In this document: positions 7,847 to 16,082 of the stretch, piece by piece
Layout of the letters: each line of letters starts with the position of its first letter
Position numbering within the stretch: position 1 is the first letter of the stretch
Source: Myxococcales bacterium
Lineage (GTDB): Bacteria; Myxococcota_A; UBA9042; UBA3505
Length of the DNA stretch: 38,811 nt
Direction: 5' to 3'
Assembly (NCBI GenBank): GCA_002728755.1
Contig: PBVT01000019.1
Span: 1 to 38,811 of the forward strand
Program-made: the position numbers and the translations under genes
Notes under the pieces: model-generated
Seen by the model: only the letters and a program-made list of their open reading frames with translations
What the model was told of the DNA's origin: nothing
Databases searched by the model: none

Positions 7847-10216
7847 CTACAAACCGCAACTGGCCGGCAGACACGCGTTCTTACCGGTCGCAGCTCCTGT
7901 GGGACCAATATCCTGCTGACAGGTCGTATCAGGCTCCGTGCAATCCGCGTCTTCAATGCATGGCGCACCGCAGCGGAAGTCGGCTAGTGCACCGAGCCCG
8001 CCATCGTTCACACATACATGATCACCACCGCAGTCCTGATCACTATCGCAACTCAGACAGGTCTCCTGCAGAACACAACGCTGGGTCCAACCACTCAGGC
8101 TCGGATCCGGTCGTTCCAGCAGAAGATTTTCGGTACATTTCAGGTTCAGCCCCGCAGGGTTCGTACAGCCATCGTCCGTACTACATAGTTCGGAACAATA
8201 GCGGTTACCCGACGCGTCTGGGAGACAAATACGGCCGTTGCACTCGCTCCACGTCGTACAGGGATCCCCAAGGACACCTATCGGGAAGGCATCCAAGCCT
8301 TCGCTCGAGTCGATGCAGATGTGGTCGACATTGACCGCCTCATCCACGTTGCCGGCAATAATCGCCGCACGACAATATTCCTTGGAGTCTGAACATTTCT
8401 TCTCCGCATCGCAGGGTTCTACGGAGCCGATCGAGGACGTACGCCAACAATACGGAACAAAGATATCATCGATGGGATCGAGCGTATTTTGCCCGTTCAC
8501 GTTGAAGCTAAGACAGAGGGTCTTCCAGGTGAATCCATCAAATTCGACCGTCTCGGGGCAATCCGCCGCGGAAGTACAGGTCTCCGTACACATGGCGTCG
8601 GCATTACCATTACCGGATGGAACGAGGCAGAGATCGCTCTTACACGCCGGGCCGTCAGACCCACCACAGATCTCGCCAAATCCGACCTCTTCTTTGTTCT
8701 TCCGGCATTTATACTCGACCGCCCAAACCCGTTCACTGCCCTCGCCATTCGCCTTTACGCGATAGCGACAATGGTGGTCTGCCGGACAATCCGCATCCGT
8801 CGAACAATCCTGGAGCTCCCCATCGTGGGGCCACTTCTGACAGAGGTCGACATTCAAGGTGGTATCGACCGAGTCATTATCATCGACATCGATATTCCAC
8901 TCCGCGCCGAGGAGGCACTCCGCCCCTTCGCCGCAATCCGCATCCGAGGTACACGGGCCAGAACAATAATTATCGATACATCCTCCAGCCCAGGCACAGG
9001 GTGGGAGACCCGTTCCATCCCCCTCTTCTCCACACGCCTCACCATAGCCTACCGCGCCCTCTTCCAGGCGACGGCATGCGGGGGAGAACGCGACCTCTTC
9101 GACCGTTTCGGCCCCATTCCAGAATGGGCGACAGAACCAATCCGGATCCACACAGTCTTCTGCCTTGGCGCAGTCTCGAGGCTGACAGAAGTCATCCGTA
9201 AAGTCGGAATCACTATAGGGAGTCAGCTCCTCACAGCGCCAAGCACTACATTCGGTATCCGTCGTACAGGCCGCGCCCGTTTTCGCGCAGGCACCTTCCA
9301 CACAGGTGTCCGTAATACAATCGGAGTCATCCGCGCAGAGGTCCACACATCCCGACCCGAAACAGAAGGGTCCCTGGCACGATGTAATGGGGCCGCTATT
9401 CGGATCCGAATTGCATTCTTCCATACCGGCCACACTATCTTTTTCGATGGTCATACAGCGGGCAGAGGTCCCCCCACTGATGTAAATGAGCTGACAGCTC
9501 TCACCGATGGGACAGTCCATGCTATTTTCGCATGGTTCAAAAGTGGTGCCGGGCCGGCAAAACGCCAATATATTCTGCGTTACAGGGCGTAGATTCACGC
9601 ATTGGAAGTTGGTTCCAAAAGGTCCATCCACAGCGCCTTCGCATTCATTAATCGCGTCTTCGTCGTTGACCCCATCAAAACCGCCTTCACCGGTCGCGTT
9701 ATTGAGTTCGTCCTTATAGATACTACAGCCTTTGCTACAGTAGGCTGCCGACGCGCAATACCCCGATCCACATTCGTTGTCGATACATTCGCCCTCCCCA
9801 TAATCCGGGGCGTACCAGACGCAATTCGGGTTCTGTGGGTGACCGGCCGCCGTATAACAACAGGCGCCACCAAAGTTCTGCTTTTCCCCCAATTTGGTGT
9901 TTCCACTACAGACTTGCGGGTCCGGCGGAGTAATCACGACCTCCTCACAGATCCCCTCGGGCGTACAGGTACTATTCGGAGCGCATAGGCCACAAAGCCC
10001 TCCGCATTGGTTGGGGCCACAGTCCTTATTCTCACATTGTGGAATACAACCCGGATCAGGAGTTCCCGGATCCGATACTGTATTGTCCTGTGCGTCTGCG
10101 TCCGAGACCTGAACATCTCCTCCGCTATCCGTCGAAACATCTTGCGGAGCCGTATCACCGCCACAAGCCGTCAAACCAAAGATTAATACCAAAACTAATG
10201 TATGCACCCATTTCAT
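7847..10216 (-). CDS. Large Cys-rich surface lipoprotein
   Basis: A 789-residue protein. The frame is open further upstream, but the ATG at 10216 begins a clean lipoprotein signal (MKWVHTLVLVLIFGLTAC, Cys18) and has GGAG 9 bases upstream; an ATG two codons earlier is possible. An Asp/Ser/Gly linker follows, then CENKDCGPNQCGGLCGLC, a short pattern common in Cys-rich proteins of this bacterial group. More than 60 cysteines follow in irregular modules of the form CxxDxDCxxxxxC (for example CSTDADCPADHHC, CTSDADCGEGAEC). No catalytic motif was recognised. The modules resemble the inserted ones in the vWA neighbour. An extracellular, disulfide-stabilised structural or adhesive protein is likely, but its function is unknown. 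Confidence 0.85.
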   Translation of the reverse strand: MKWVHTLVLVLIFGLTACGGDTAPQDVSTDSGGDVQVSDADAQDNTVSDPGTPDPGCIPQCENKDCGPNQCGGLCGLCAPNSTCTPEGICEEVVITPPDPQVCSGNTKLGEKQNFGGACCYTAAGHPQNPNCVWYAPDYGEGECIDNECGSGYCASAAYCSKGCSIYKDELNNATGEGGFDGVNDEDAINECEGAVDGPFGTNFQCVNLRPVTQNILAFCRPGTTFEPCENSMDCPIGESCQLIYISGGTSARCMTIEKDSVAGMEECNSDPNSGPITSCQGPFCFGSGCVDLCADDSDCITDTCVEGACAKTGAACTTDTECSAWRCEELTPYSDSDFTDDFCQPRDCAKAEDCVDPDWFCRPFWNGAETVEEVAFSPACRRLEEGAVGYGEACGEEGDGTGLPPCAWAGGCIDNYCSGPCTSDADCGEGAECLLGAEWNIDVDDNDSVDTTLNVDLCQKWPHDGELQDCSTDADCPADHHCRYRVKANGEGSERVWAVEYKCRKNKEEVGFGEICGGSDGPACKSDLCLVPSGNGNADAMCTETCTSAADCPETVEFDGFTWKTLCLSFNVNGQNTLDPIDDIFVPYCWRTSSIGSVEPCDAEKKCSDSKEYCRAAIIAGNVDEAVNVDHICIDSSEGLDAFPIGVLGDPCTTWSECNGRICLPDASGNRYCSELCSTDDGCTNPAGLNLKCTENLLLERPDPSLSGWTQRCVLQETCLSCDSDQDCGGDHVCVNDGGLGALADFRCGAPCIEDADCTEPDTTCQQDIGPTGAATGKNACLPASCGL

Positions 10217-10297
10217 GCCCATGGTCTCCCACCATAATTGTGCCGAAAGTGTACATTTCCCTACCATGATTGGCGAGCAAACAATAATAGGCCAAGA

Positions 10298-10314
10298 TCT
10301 CACTCGTAGTGAGA
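10298..10314. repeat. Inverted repeat between two lipoprotein genes
   Basis: TCTCACT and AGTGAGA form a perfect 7-bp stem around CGT. It lies between the end of the gene at 10368 and the start of the gene at 10216, both on the minus strand. It could be a terminator hairpin without a U-run or an operator; the sequence does not decide between these. Confidence 0.4.
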
Positions 10315-10367
10315 CCGCTTCTTTTCAGGAACAATCGGCCGTTGAGCCCAGAGCTAGCCTCTTTCGG

Positions 10368-12128
10368 TCAGGGCATCGGCAACGACGCACCCCAGCGCCA
10401 GATCGAATAGACATTCCGCGCGTTCGTACCCAGATACACCCGGTCCCCAACGATCTTTGGGTTGCTTCGTATATCGATACCATCTTCCACCTCGTATTGG
10501 AGGCGGACCGCTCCATTGTCCCGATCGAAGCCCCAGAGGGTACCCGCGTTATTGGCTATGTAAACGGTTCCAAGATCGTCCAATACCGGTGACGACTCCC
10601 CCAACCCTCCCAGGTTCGGGCTCTCCCAAAGCAGCTCGCCAGTATCCAGATCGCGCCTCTGCACTCGATCAAAGGTCGTAGCCAGATAGAGAGTATTCTC
10701 CTCATCGATCGAAAGCTGTCCCCAGAACTCCCCCTTCACCTCGATGGGAGCCCATTTCTGCGATCCATCCGCATGGATAGCGTAGAGCCAACCATCGTTC
10801 GAACCGAAATAGATCGAACCATCCGAGCCTATCACTGGTGTGGACCATACCTCACCGCCCGTCGGGACGCTCCAAAGAATATCTCCATCCTGGATGGCGT
10901 ATAGATTATGGTCCTGGCACCCCACATAGACCGTATGATCGGCCGATACAGCGGGTGAGCCAAATACGGTATCCGGCAACGTTGGCGATTGCCAGATGGT
11001 GGACCCACTATCCGCGTTTAGAGCATAGACTCGGCCTGCATAAACCGACGCGAATACAATATTGTCCCGAAACACAAGATCGCCGGCTGGTGAATCCAAA
11101 TCTTTGGACCAGCGAAAGTTGCCCTGGGAATTATAGGAATGAATCCGACCATTTCGGTCGCCAGCAAAGATGTTCCCGTTTCCATCCACGGCCACCGTAC
11201 GATCAAAGGGAGCGTTCTCCTCTTCGGTCCACTGGACGTTTCCATCGGGCGACAGGCAGTACAACTTCTTATTGCCATTTCCAAAAACCAGATTTCCGTT
11301 CGGAAGATCCTGTATTGTCCCCCAGATCTCTCCGAGGGTAGGGACCTCCCACTCCAGGCGACTGTAGACGCTCACGTCATAGGAGACCTCGGTGTTTTGT
11401 CCCAACACATCAATCGCAGACATCTGCACAAAGACTGAGGTCGGCAGATTGTTCTCGTCGACCAGGATATCGGTATATGGAATCGTTCCCAGATACGGTG
11501 GCATATCCAATAAGGCCACGCCGAAACCACTGGCCCGGAACTCGACCAATTCAATGGGAGCCGCATCTTTCAGTTCCGCTGAGATTGTAAGGGGTCCATC
11601 CTCCACAAAAACCGTCGAATTGATGCTTGGTGACAGTTCAACGATCTCCGGTGGCGAATTATCAAAGATGACCTCCATTTCAACGCGGGCCTTCTCTCCT
11701 GTGATGTCGGCTGTCTCCGCCGTCAGGATATGCGGCCCGTCCGCAAAGGCTGTTGTATCGAGTTTAATCTTATAATCCGGCACTGAGTCTGTATGGATAT
11801 ATTGGTCATCCAGGAGAAATTCTACGCCATATAGAAACGCTTTATTGGACACATTCGCGCGTACAATCACCTCACCAGACATCAAAACGTCGTCCAGTTC
11901 GAGCTGAATCGTTAAGGGTGGCGCCTCCGCCGGCTCCGGTTTGGGTTCCACCTGAGCTTCGGGTTCCACCGGCAGACATTCGTAGATCTGTCGGCCCGAT
12001 TGCATGCACTGGTATCCCTCGGGACATACGGCATCGGGTCCGAGACATTGCCCGACGGGCTCCGAGCAGGCCCATAACCCGCTGAGAATACAAAAGAAAA
12101 CTCCTAACACTCGAGTTATCCGTACCAA
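10368..12128 (-). CDS. Lipoprotein with Ig-like domains and a PQQ-type beta-propeller
   Basis: A 586-residue protein; the likely start is TTG at 12128, with GGGAG 7 bases upstream and the signal peptide beginning there. The lipobox is LWAC (Cys21), followed by a short CPEGYQC module and a Pro/Glu linker. Two Ig-like/bacterial cell-wall-type domains follow (VEFLLDDQYIHT ... DGPHILTAETAD; then EIVELSPSINSTVFVEDGPLTISAELKD). From about residue 255 there are at least seven propeller blades with repeated phrases such as GSDGSIYFGSNDGWLYAI, NTLYLATTFDRVQ and GTVYIANNAGTLWGF, the PQQ-like/quinoprotein repeat. In lipoproteins such propellers usually serve as protein-interaction scaffolds (BamB-like); nothing here proves cofactor binding. 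The gene is divergent from the C2-like lipoprotein gene across 199 bp. Confidence 0.86.
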   Translation of the reverse strand: MVRITRVLGVFFCILSGLWACSEPVGQCLGPDAVCPEGYQCMQSGRQIYECLPVEPEAQVEPKPEPAEAPPLTIQLELDDVLMSGEVIVRANVSNKAFLYGVEFLLDDQYIHTDSVPDYKIKLDTTAFADGPHILTAETADITGEKARVEMEVIFDNSPPEIVELSPSINSTVFVEDGPLTISAELKDAAPIELVEFRASGFGVALLDMPPYLGTIPYTDILVDENNLPTSVFVQMSAIDVLGQNTEVSYDVSVYSRLEWEVPTLGEIWGTIQDLPNGNLVFGNGNKKLYCLSPDGNVQWTEEENAPFDRTVAVDGNGNIFAGDRNGRIHSYNSQGNFRWSKDLDSPAGDLVFRDNIVFASVYAGRVYALNADSGSTIWQSPTLPDTVFGSPAVSADHTVYVGCQDHNLYAIQDGDILWSVPTGGEVWSTPVIGSDGSIYFGSNDGWLYAIHADGSQKWAPIEVKGEFWGQLSIDEENTLYLATTFDRVQRRDLDTGELLWESPNLGGLGESSPVLDDLGTVYIANNAGTLWGFDRDNGAVRLQYEVEDGIDIRSNPKIVGDRVYLGTNARNVYSIWRWGASLPMP

Positions 12129-12327
12129 CTTTCGTCTCCCAATTTACAAGGCGGTGGGGCCAAAAAGCTCCAACCGTATGGGTAGAAAGCAAAAACCGGG
12201 CCGAAATGGTCAGAACGCACAGTTTTGGTGCTGTATTGAAGACCGAGCGCCTCGAGCACAGCATTTGAATAACTGAGAAAGTCATACGTTTGTTTGCCCA
12301 TCACACCCGCAACGAGTGAGGGACATT

Positions 12328-12876
12328 ATGAAGACACGTATTTCTTGTGCATTGTTTTTGTTGTTATTTTTGGTTCTAGGTCAGGCAGCTTGCAAGATTA
12401 CTCCGATTCCACCGGAGGAAATCATCCCCTGTAATACGGATTCGCAGTGTTTCAGCGATGAAATCTGCATTAGTAATAGTTGTGAACTCATTTACCCCGG
12501 ATTCGTGGGACTGCACTTTGATTGGGCAACAATCGACTACTCCGATTCCAACGGCTACGCCTGGGACGACACCCTGGAGCTCTTTGAAGCGCCCGATCCC
12601 CGGATCATCGTAGAGGTCGACGGGGAAGTCGTATTTGAGTCCCTTGAGCTGCATGACACCTATGATCCAGTCTGGGACGAATCGGTACTTCTGTTTCTTG
12701 AGCCACAATCCCAGGTTTCCATCTACGTGGTCGACGAGGACATCTTCAGCTCAGAGATCATCTGGGAAAAGCACTTCCCTGCCCCCTTCTGCACGGATTG
12801 CGTGCGGGATGGCTCGTTCATAGCGGCCCCCACGTCCACGATGCTGGACTTTGGGTTCGGTATTACTCTTGAGTAA
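12328..12876 (+). CDS. Small lipoprotein with C2-like domain
   Basis: A 182-residue protein; ATG at 12328 with GTGAGGG upstream (a GTG at 12316 is possible). The signal peptide ends QAAC (about Cys21) with Lys at the +2 position. A short CNTDSQCFSDEICISNSC disulfide module follows. Residues 75-145 read as a C2 beta-sandwich: DPRIIVEVDGEVVFES, then DTYDPVWDESVLL and SQVSIYVVDEDIF, matching the C2 signature DPyv-v...NPvWnE...l.v.V.D.D. C2 domains commonly bind calcium and lipid or protein partners. In Myxococcus, Lys at +2 of a lipoprotein has been linked to extracellular localisation, so export is a possibility (inference). The stop codon overlaps the first copy of a 9-bp repeat that flanks a perfect hairpin. 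Confidence 0.78.
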   Translation: MKTRISCALFLLLFLVLGQAACKITPIPPEEIIPCNTDSQCFSDEICISNSCELIYPGFVGLHFDWATIDYSDSNGYAWDDTLELFEAPDPRIIVEVDGEVVFESLELHDTYDPVWDESVLLFLEPQSQVSIYVVDEDIFSSEIIWEKHFPAPFCTDCVRDGSFIAAPTSTMLDFGFGITLE

Positions 12877-12939
12877 GCGCACATAGGAGGTATGGATACC
12901 CAGCCCCTCCCAACTGGGTATCCATACCTCGTAAGCGCA
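12873..12939. repeat. Perfect 17-bp hairpin flanked by 9-bp direct repeats
   Basis: The arms 12887-12903 and 12914-12930 are perfectly complementary (17 bp) around a 10-nt loop. The hairpin is bounded by direct copies of GTAAGCGCA at 12873-12881 and 12931-12939. The first copy contains the TAA stop of the C2-like gene. It sits between convergent genes and probably acts as a bidirectional transcription barrier, although there is no T-run. The flanking repeat also resembles a target-site duplication. Confidence 0.7.
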
Positions 12940-12995
12940 AGGCATGTTCCTATGGAGTTACCAGAGACCAGCGAACAGCATGCTTCGGTCCATGT

Positions 12996-14234
12996 TCAAG
13001 GGCGAACATCTAGAGAAATCAGATGCTCCAGGTCGCGAATATACAAGCGCCCCTGACTCAGACTGGGAACCGTCCAACATAACTTCTTCAATGGCTTCAT
13101 GCGGCCCTTCTCAATGTACTTACGCGACGAAGCCTCGACCAGAGCGAGTTTTCCACGTTCACCGAGCACGACCAGATGTCCGTCCGCATAGATTAAGGTC
13201 CCACGCCCAAAGCCTTCCTTTTCCCAGCGTTTGGAGCCTGTCTTAGCTTCCATACAGACCAGCTTCGATTCACTGAAACCGTATAGATACCCATTATGGA
13301 GAACAGAGGTTGCCATCTTATTGAGCATGACATCGTTCTTCCAGACCTGATGCGCTTTATAGCCTGTCTTTGTCTGGTCCACTCGATAGAGAGCACAGCC
13401 CACGCCATAGGCGGATGAGATAAACAGCATATTGGGCCAGACAAATACGGGGGTTGCGGCGTTCACATCCCAGCTGGTCTTCCAGGGCACCCGCCAGAAC
13501 TCTCGTCCCCTATCCGGATCCATCGATACAATCGCTTCACCCGTAAAGAAAATGATCTGCTCGTGTCCCGACATACGAAAGACTATCGGTGACGAATAGC
13601 CGGCCTTCACATCACCCATATGCCAGAGGACATCTCCGTCCGAGGCTCGAAAGACGACCAGCCCAAAGCCCCCTTCCCCGCCGACGTCGAGATATATTTT
13701 CCCTTCAAATAGAAGGGGTGATGCAGAAAAGCCCCAGATGGGAACCTTCGCTCCGAACTCGAAGACAAGGTTTCGTTCCCAGATCTCCTTACCGTCCTTG
13801 GCCTTTAGCGCCACCAGACTCCCTTTTGAGCTCAGAGCGTACAGGACACCATCGTGTACTGTCGGGGTGGAACGGGGCCCATCACCCCCTTGCGAATCAC
13901 GAAAGAGGTCGTCCACCTTATGACGCCAAATCTCCACACCAGTCGCCGCTTCGAGAGCGACCACGTACTCGTACTTTGAGTCGGATGTCATCGTATACAG
14001 GCGATCTCCAACTACGGAGATCCCCGAGAACCCACTACCAATCGCTCGTTGCCAGATAATCTTGGGCTTCTTCTTTCGCCAATCCTGGGAGAGTCCTGTC
14101 TCCTGAGAAACCCCCGTACGATCCGGTCCAAGCCATTGCGGCCAATCCTTTGAACGCTGTTCCGCTTGTGCACTCTCGGGCCCATAGGCCACAGAGAGCA
14201 ATAAGGAAACAACGAATGTCCAGCGCCATATCAC
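12996..14234 (-). CDS. Exported PQQ-like beta-propeller protein
   Basis: A 412-residue protein starting at GTG 14234 (weak AGGG upstream). The signal peptide ends at an AxA site (PESAQA, about residue 24), so the protein is probably soluble in the periplasm rather than lipidated. The mature N-terminus carries DWPQWLGPDRTGVS, the typical opening of the PQQ-binding-like propeller family. Blade repeats follow: VVGDRLYTMTSDSKYEYVVAL, TVHDGVLYALSSKGSLVALKAKDGKEIWERN, LLFEGKIYLDVGG and others. Family members are propellers of seven or eight blades. Without the dehydrogenase catalytic residues an enzymatic role cannot be claimed. It is convergent with the C2-like lipoprotein gene and lies 80 bp downstream of the copper monooxygenase gene on the same strand, so it may share that transcript. 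Confidence 0.87.
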   Translation of the reverse strand: MIWRWTFVVSLLLSVAYGPESAQAEQRSKDWPQWLGPDRTGVSQETGLSQDWRKKKPKIIWQRAIGSGFSGISVVGDRLYTMTSDSKYEYVVALEAATGVEIWRHKVDDLFRDSQGGDGPRSTPTVHDGVLYALSSKGSLVALKAKDGKEIWERNLVFEFGAKVPIWGFSASPLLFEGKIYLDVGGEGGFGLVVFRASDGDVLWHMGDVKAGYSSPIVFRMSGHEQIIFFTGEAIVSMDPDRGREFWRVPWKTSWDVNAATPVFVWPNMLFISSAYGVGCALYRVDQTKTGYKAHQVWKNDVMLNKMATSVLHNGYLYGFSESKLVCMEAKTGSKRWEKEGFGRGTLIYADGHLVVLGERGKLALVEASSRKYIEKGRMKPLKKLCWTVPSLSQGRLYIRDLEHLISLDVRP

Positions 14235-14314
14235 CGTTCAGTAATCCCTGTAATCGGCTTCTTTGCCGTGGCGCGAAGTGTATCGCGATTTGGATTATCT
14301 GACCACGCCCTTTC

Positions 14315-15967
14315 TTAGAACGCTCCACAACCGACCATCTGCGAGTCGCAGTAGCCGCCTTCGTAGACCGGTGATGCGCAGGCATCGAGGGCATCTCTCT
14401 CCTGGGGACAGTTCTCCATCATGCATTGGTTGGTGTCCCCTCCTCCGGCCGCTGTACTCGCTGCGCAATCCAGAAAACAGGAGCCGACTTCGTCCATTTC
14501 TTCCTTGCAGTGAAGGTCGATGCATCCCCCATCTGTAAACATATCTGGAATCATGCAATAGGCACAGTCGAAGTCCACCGACATGCAGCTGACTACACAG
14601 GCAAAATTGGTCTCGTCCACACAAGCTGCCCCACATTCACTGAACGTGCGACACTTCGGAGCAGGAGCCTCATAGGGGCGCACGAACGTGAGAAAGGACA
14701 AACACATCTCGTCCAATGTGCCATCTCCCCAGGTGACCGTACGCGGCTCCATAATAACCCCATCGACACTCGGTTGGTTCTCCACAGAATTATTATAGGT
14801 ACAGGTCAACCGGATGGATTCTCCGGGTCGTACTTGAACGGAGTCTTTTCGGCGGAAAACATAGTTCTGCTGCCAGTTGAAGTCCCATTGCGGAATGTCG
14901 ATCATGCACAGCGGATCCCCTTCATTCGTAATATGCTCCACCAGGATACGAACGCCGAGCAGATGCATATGAGGTCCCATGGCAACAATCGTCCAGACCT
15001 CGTCTGTATTGTTCACAAATTCCTTACTGTGTTCCGAATGCGGATCACCCGCTGGGATCTCCAGGGTGCGGTGCGCAAAAGGTAGCGATTCCAGCAGATA
15101 ATCTGGCGGATTCGGGCTCATATTCATATGCCATTCCGTAAGATCGGGCTCCGGTTCATCCACCAACAGGTTGTAATGTACCTGCATCACAACCCGACTC
15201 CCTTTCGGGATATACATGGCCACATCTTCTTCTACTACGAGCGGTTGAATCCCAGGAACCCAGGCCCCTACCGGATTCGGAGTCCCGACCTCTCCTCCCC
15301 CAAAGCAGGTATAGCCAGGTCCTTCATCGTAAGCGTCCATCGCTTCCATCTGGTCGAGAAACTCTGGCTTGATCACGTAGATCAGCACATGGTGAACCAG
15401 GTTCCCAGCCCCCGGTTTCACCATCGATTGCCGTAAATACATATCTTGGTCGAAGGTAATATCCAGAGGAAGACACCGATAATCGTCTACGAATTCCGGG
15501 GACGGTGTATACGGGGCTTCTGGGCGTGCCACATGGGTAGCCTGAAACACCGGAGTGGGCGTCGGCACCACATTGGATTGTAGCGACGGATCTCCTTCTG
15601 GTTTACCGGCATCAATCCATCGTCGAAACAGCTCTTTATCCTCTTCCGACATAATCCGTTCATGTTCAAATTGACGACAATCCGGATCCGGTTGCCATGG
15701 CGGCATCTGACCCAATTCTATCGCTAGCAGGGACGGCTCCGCCATCGCAGACGCGCTCACATAGCTGTCCAGAGCAAACGGCGCCGCTCCATCCTCGCCG
15801 TGACAGGAATTACAGTTCGTATTTAGAACCGCCTGAATCTCCCCGTAATAGGTCGGTACATTCTCTTCCTGCTCGGCCATAGGGCCCGCGTCACACCCCA
15901 CACTCAACACCAGGACCACACCCAGCTGCACCACCCATCTCAGAAATCCAAACGGCTTAGACATCAT
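14315..15967 (-). CDS. Cytochrome c / copper type II ascorbate-dependent monooxygenase-like fusion lipoprotein
   Basis: A 550-residue protein with ATG at 15967 (a second ATG is adjacent) and AGGAG upstream; lipobox ending SVGC (Cys25). Residues 38-118 are a small c-type heme domain: CNSCH (Cys52, Cys55, His56), with a probable Met ligand in GQMPPW. Residues about 160-430 resemble the PHM/dopamine beta-monooxygenase fold: the CuH-side pair VHHVLIYV (His192-His193), QVHYN (His264), the CuM-side HMH (His333, His335) and EMCLSF with Met421, all in family order. A Cys-rich tail of about 110 residues (14 or more cysteines) follows. The heme may replace ascorbate as the electron donor (inference). 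Asp at +2 of the lipoprotein Cys would favour inner-membrane retention in enteric bacteria. The substrate is unknown. A palindrome overlaps its predicted promoter. Confidence 0.86.
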   Translation of the reverse strand: MMSKPFGFLRWVVQLGVVLVLSVGCDAGPMAEQEENVPTYYGEIQAVLNTNCNSCHGEDGAAPFALDSYVSASAMAEPSLLAIELGQMPPWQPDPDCRQFEHERIMSEEDKELFRRWIDAGKPEGDPSLQSNVVPTPTPVFQATHVARPEAPYTPSPEFVDDYRCLPLDITFDQDMYLRQSMVKPGAGNLVHHVLIYVIKPEFLDQMEAMDAYDEGPGYTCFGGGEVGTPNPVGAWVPGIQPLVVEEDVAMYIPKGSRVVMQVHYNLLVDEPEPDLTEWHMNMSPNPPDYLLESLPFAHRTLEIPAGDPHSEHSKEFVNNTDEVWTIVAMGPHMHLLGVRILVEHITNEGDPLCMIDIPQWDFNWQQNYVFRRKDSVQVRPGESIRLTCTYNNSVENQPSVDGVIMEPRTVTWGDGTLDEMCLSFLTFVRPYEAPAPKCRTFSECGAACVDETNFACVVSCMSVDFDCAYCMIPDMFTDGGCIDLHCKEEMDEVGSCFLDCAASTAAGGGDTNQCMMENCPQERDALDACASPVYEGGYCDSQMVGCGAF

Positions 15968-16017
15968 TCTCCACTCCTTTCTGCTTCAGATCACTACATT
16001 TGCCCACAAGAGACGGT

Positions 16018-16047
16018 AATGTACGTACCAGTCGGTACATTAGTCAA
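16018..16047 (-). promoter_or_regulatory. Promoter with embedded operator-like palindrome upstream of the monooxygenase gene
   Basis: On the minus strand TTGACT (16047-16042) and TACATT (16023-16018) are spaced 18 bp apart, forming a sigma-70-like promoter about 50-80 bp upstream of the start at 15967. The spacer holds GTACCAGTCGGTAC (16025-16038, plus strand), arms GTACC/GGTAC around a central AGTC. A wider palindrome TAATGTAC-N10-GTACATTA spans 16017-16042. The style is that of a TetR-family operator. Repressor identity is inference; no regulator gene is in the window. Confidence 0.55.
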
Positions 16048-16082
16048 TAAAAACTTTGTCTAATCGTGTAAAGAGCCTCTGT

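Noticed and set aside
6943..8334. Plus-strand open frame of 463 codons
   Set aside because: It spans the ends of two minus-strand lipoprotein genes and encodes an Arg/His/Ser/Pro-rich nonsense-like sequence. The minus-strand products have signal peptides, lipoboxes and known domains.
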